A stretch of 64,000 bases of DNA. Source: DAHVFK01 sp963755395 (GTDB taxonomy: Bacteria > Pseudomonadota > Gammaproteobacteria > Burkholderiales > SG8-39). The notes beneath the pieces are model-generated. The model saw only the letters and a program-made list of their open reading frames with translations. It did not search any database and was not told the origin of the DNA. Of this stretch, positions 62,666-64,000 are shown in pieces. Numbering within the stretch: position 1 is the first letter of the stretch; each line of letters starts with the position of its first letter. The translations under genes were made by a program, and so were the position numbers. The stretch is taken from NCBI GenBank assembly GCA_963755395.1, contig CAVWJJ010000004.1:372001-436000 (forward strand), in the 5' to 3' direction.

Positions 62666-64000
62666 CGCGTCACCACGACCGGGATCAGGCGTCCCGGCGA
62701 CGGCCAGACCCCGCGCATGACCGCGCGCGCGCCTTCGAATACGAGGAAGCTCTGCGCGCCGTAGTGCGGCAGGGGTCGTTGCAGCGCGCGCAGTGCCGCG
62801 GCGTCACGGACCGAAACGACCGCGACGGGCGTTGCATTGTCTGCGCGCTGCACCGTCCATACCTGGGCGCTGCCGCGGCTGGCGAGCGCCGTCGGCCGCG
62901 GCGGCAGGCCGAGGCGCACGAGCGCCGCGTCGACGTCGGCATTCAGTCCGACAAGAAGCACTGGATCGCCATGGACGGGAATCTCTGACAAGCCCAGCGT
63001 ATGCGCCGGATTCTCGAACATGGCCTGAGCCAGGCCCTGCGCCGCGTTCGCCATCGCAACACCGCTCGAGGCGACCGCAATGTGCGGTGTGCGCGCCAGG
63101 ATCCAGCGCCGAAGGATTGGCGGCAGCTGCCCCGGGTCGAGCGCCCGCCACAGGCGCAGCCCGGGATCGAGGCGCACCCCGTCAGGGGCGCGCTCCAGAC
63201 TCAGCCGCGCAGTCTGGCGCTTGCGCTCGAGATCGAGCCAGCGCGTTTGAGTGTGCGTGCCGCTGACGATCTCGACCGGCACGCGCATGCGGTACGGCGG
63301 GGCCGACTGCGCGAACGCGAGCACAAGGGTCACCGCGCCGCCGGTGCGCTGCGCCTGCGCCGATTCGATGCGCAAGCGCGGGGCACCGGCACGCTCGACC
63401 CATTGCCCGAAAAACCAGGAGAGATCTCGTCCCGAGACGCGCTCGAAGGCGGCCCGCAGGTCGGTCCAGTTCGCGACCTGGAAGCGTTTGGCACGCCAGA
63501 AATCGCGCACGCCAGCCTCGAAGGCTTCGTGGCCGATAAGGTCGCGCAGCATGAAGAACACCATTGCCGACTTGCCATATCCGACCGCGGCGGCGGCGCC
63601 GTGCGCCCTTGAGCGGAACTGCGCCAGCGATTGCTGTTCACCGAGAGGCACGGCTGCATAGTCTCGCAGCCATGCGAGCCGCGTTTCCCGCGCGGCCGCG
63701 GGCGAGGATTCTTCCTTGTAGGCGTAGTCCGCCATAAAGGTCGTCAAGCCCTCACTCCAGTTGCCGCTCGCGTAGTCGACGTAGACGCCGTTGCCCCACC
63801 AGTTGTGCAGCACTTCGTGCCCGAGGGAGGTGGCCCGGATGAACGGCAGCTTTAGCACCGCCGCGCCGATGTAGGTAAGGGTCGGCATGCCGAATCCGGT
63901 CGGCAGCGGACTGGCGACGACCGAAAACGATGCGAAGGGGTAGCGTCCGATCACTTTGCTGTAGCGCTCGATATAGCGCTGGCTATCGTCCAGGTAGCCG
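62662..64000 (-). CDS. M1-type zinc metallopeptidase-like protein, 5' end outside the window
   Basis: At least 445 residues in view, still open at the window edge. The zinc site is TSLGHEVLHNWWGN (H-E-x2-H) with the third ligand in GNWSEGLTTFMADYAY, and downstream helices (AAVGYGKSAMVFFMLRDLIG) as in M1 aminopeptidases. The C-terminal part is an unusual beta-rich extension (EIPVHGDPVLLVGLNADVDA). It may be an exported or membrane aminopeptidase; the missing N-terminus would show a signal sequence. Confidence 0.82.
   Translation of the reverse strand, partial: GYLDDSQRYIERYSKVIGRYPFASFSVVASPLPTGFGMPTLTYIGAAVLKLPFIRATSLGHEVLHNWWGNGVYVDYASGNWSEGLTTFMADYAYKEESSPAAARETRLAWLRDYAAVPLGEQQSLAQFRSRAHGAAAAVGYGKSAMVFFMLRDLIGHEAFEAGVRDFWRAKRFQVANWTDLRAAFERVSGRDLSWFFGQWVERAGAPRLRIESAQAQRTGGAVTLVLAFAQSAPPYRMRVPVEIVSGTHTQTRWLDLERKRQTARLSLERAPDGVRLDPGLRLWRALDPGQLPPILRRWILARTPHIAVASSGVAMANAAQGLAQAMFENPAHTLGLSEIPVHGDPVLLVGLNADVDAALVRLGLPPRPTALASRGSAQVWTVQRADNATPVAVVSVRDAAALRALQRPLPHYGAQSFLVFEGARAVMRGVWPSPGRLIPVVVTR

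Overview
The window is about 64 kb of GC-rich bacterial chromosome, packed with genes and with almost no intergenic DNA; no gene-free stretch exceeds about 300 bases. Gene content and order (argB-HAD-slmA, dapF-DUF484-xerC, yibN-grx-secB-gpsA, ftsY-ftsE-ftsX-rpoH, the cox/surf1/ctaA/ctaB/sco block, an SAH riboswitch in front of ahcY, and CIRCE in front of rpoH) point to a betaproteobacterium. It respires aerobically with a heme a cytochrome c oxidase. I see no insertion sequence, prophage, CRISPR array or rRNA; there is one tRNA (Gln, UUG).

Layout. 1-3.4 kb: the end of an ABC exporter operon, a universal stress protein and RecQ. 3.4-4.9 kb: a class V (serine-glyoxylate type) aminotransferase with an in-frame N-terminal helix-turn-helix and a palindrome over its promoter. 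4.9-8.1 kb: a decayed HD-GYP tail next to an intact PAS/GAF/HD-GYP sensor. 8.2-13.05 kb (minus strand): the methyl cycle, metK, then an SAH riboswitch, ahcY, a YvlD-type membrane protein, a PanE-like reductase and metF. 13.1-18.9 kb: two lipid A acyltransferases, a CoA-binding protein, dapF, DUF484, xerC and rlmI. 18.9-22.6 kb: a four-gene L-threonate catabolic operon (ltnD-otnK-otnC-otnI). 22.6-27.5 kb: a COG0523 metal GTPase, a STAS protein, HslVU, an ECF sigma/zinc-finger anti-sigma pair and an Hsp20 behind a good sigma-32 promoter. 27.5-33.9 kb: argB, a HAD phosphatase, slmA, then ThiF/MoeB, ctpA, envC and gpmA on the minus strand. 33.9-38.1 kb: ArsR-rhodanese-glutaredoxin-secB-SH3-gpsA, with trmL and comF convergent. 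38.2-40.4 kb: an amidase and bioC. 40.5-48.9 kb: the cytochrome c oxidase locus. 48.9-54.3 kb: rpoH, ftsXEY, rsmD, coaD, mutM. 54.5-61.2 kb: a TPR protein, lolB, ispE, tRNA-Gln, prs, rplY, pth, ychF. 61.2-64 kb: two small exported proteins, a GNAT acetyltransferase and an M1-type metallopeptidase running off the window.

Links between parts. Heat-shock control recurs: rpoH sits behind a perfect CIRCE element, hsp20 has a sigma-32-type promoter, and HslVU is nearby. One-carbon and SAM metabolism is clustered and wired through the riboswitch. The sulfur/redox group (BigR-like ArsR, rhodanese, glutaredoxin) leads into secB and gpsA.

Sequence quality. ahcY, metK, the first acyltransferase, xerC and ctaD are each broken by several one-base indels, while the other genes are clean. 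I read these as sequence errors, because the encoded residues stay conserved across frames. I did not find a convincing undescribed multi-gene system. The best leads are the HTH-aminotransferase fusion with its own palindromic operator, the ECF/zinc-finger pair beside the heat-shock genes, and the missing Cox11 in the cox locus.
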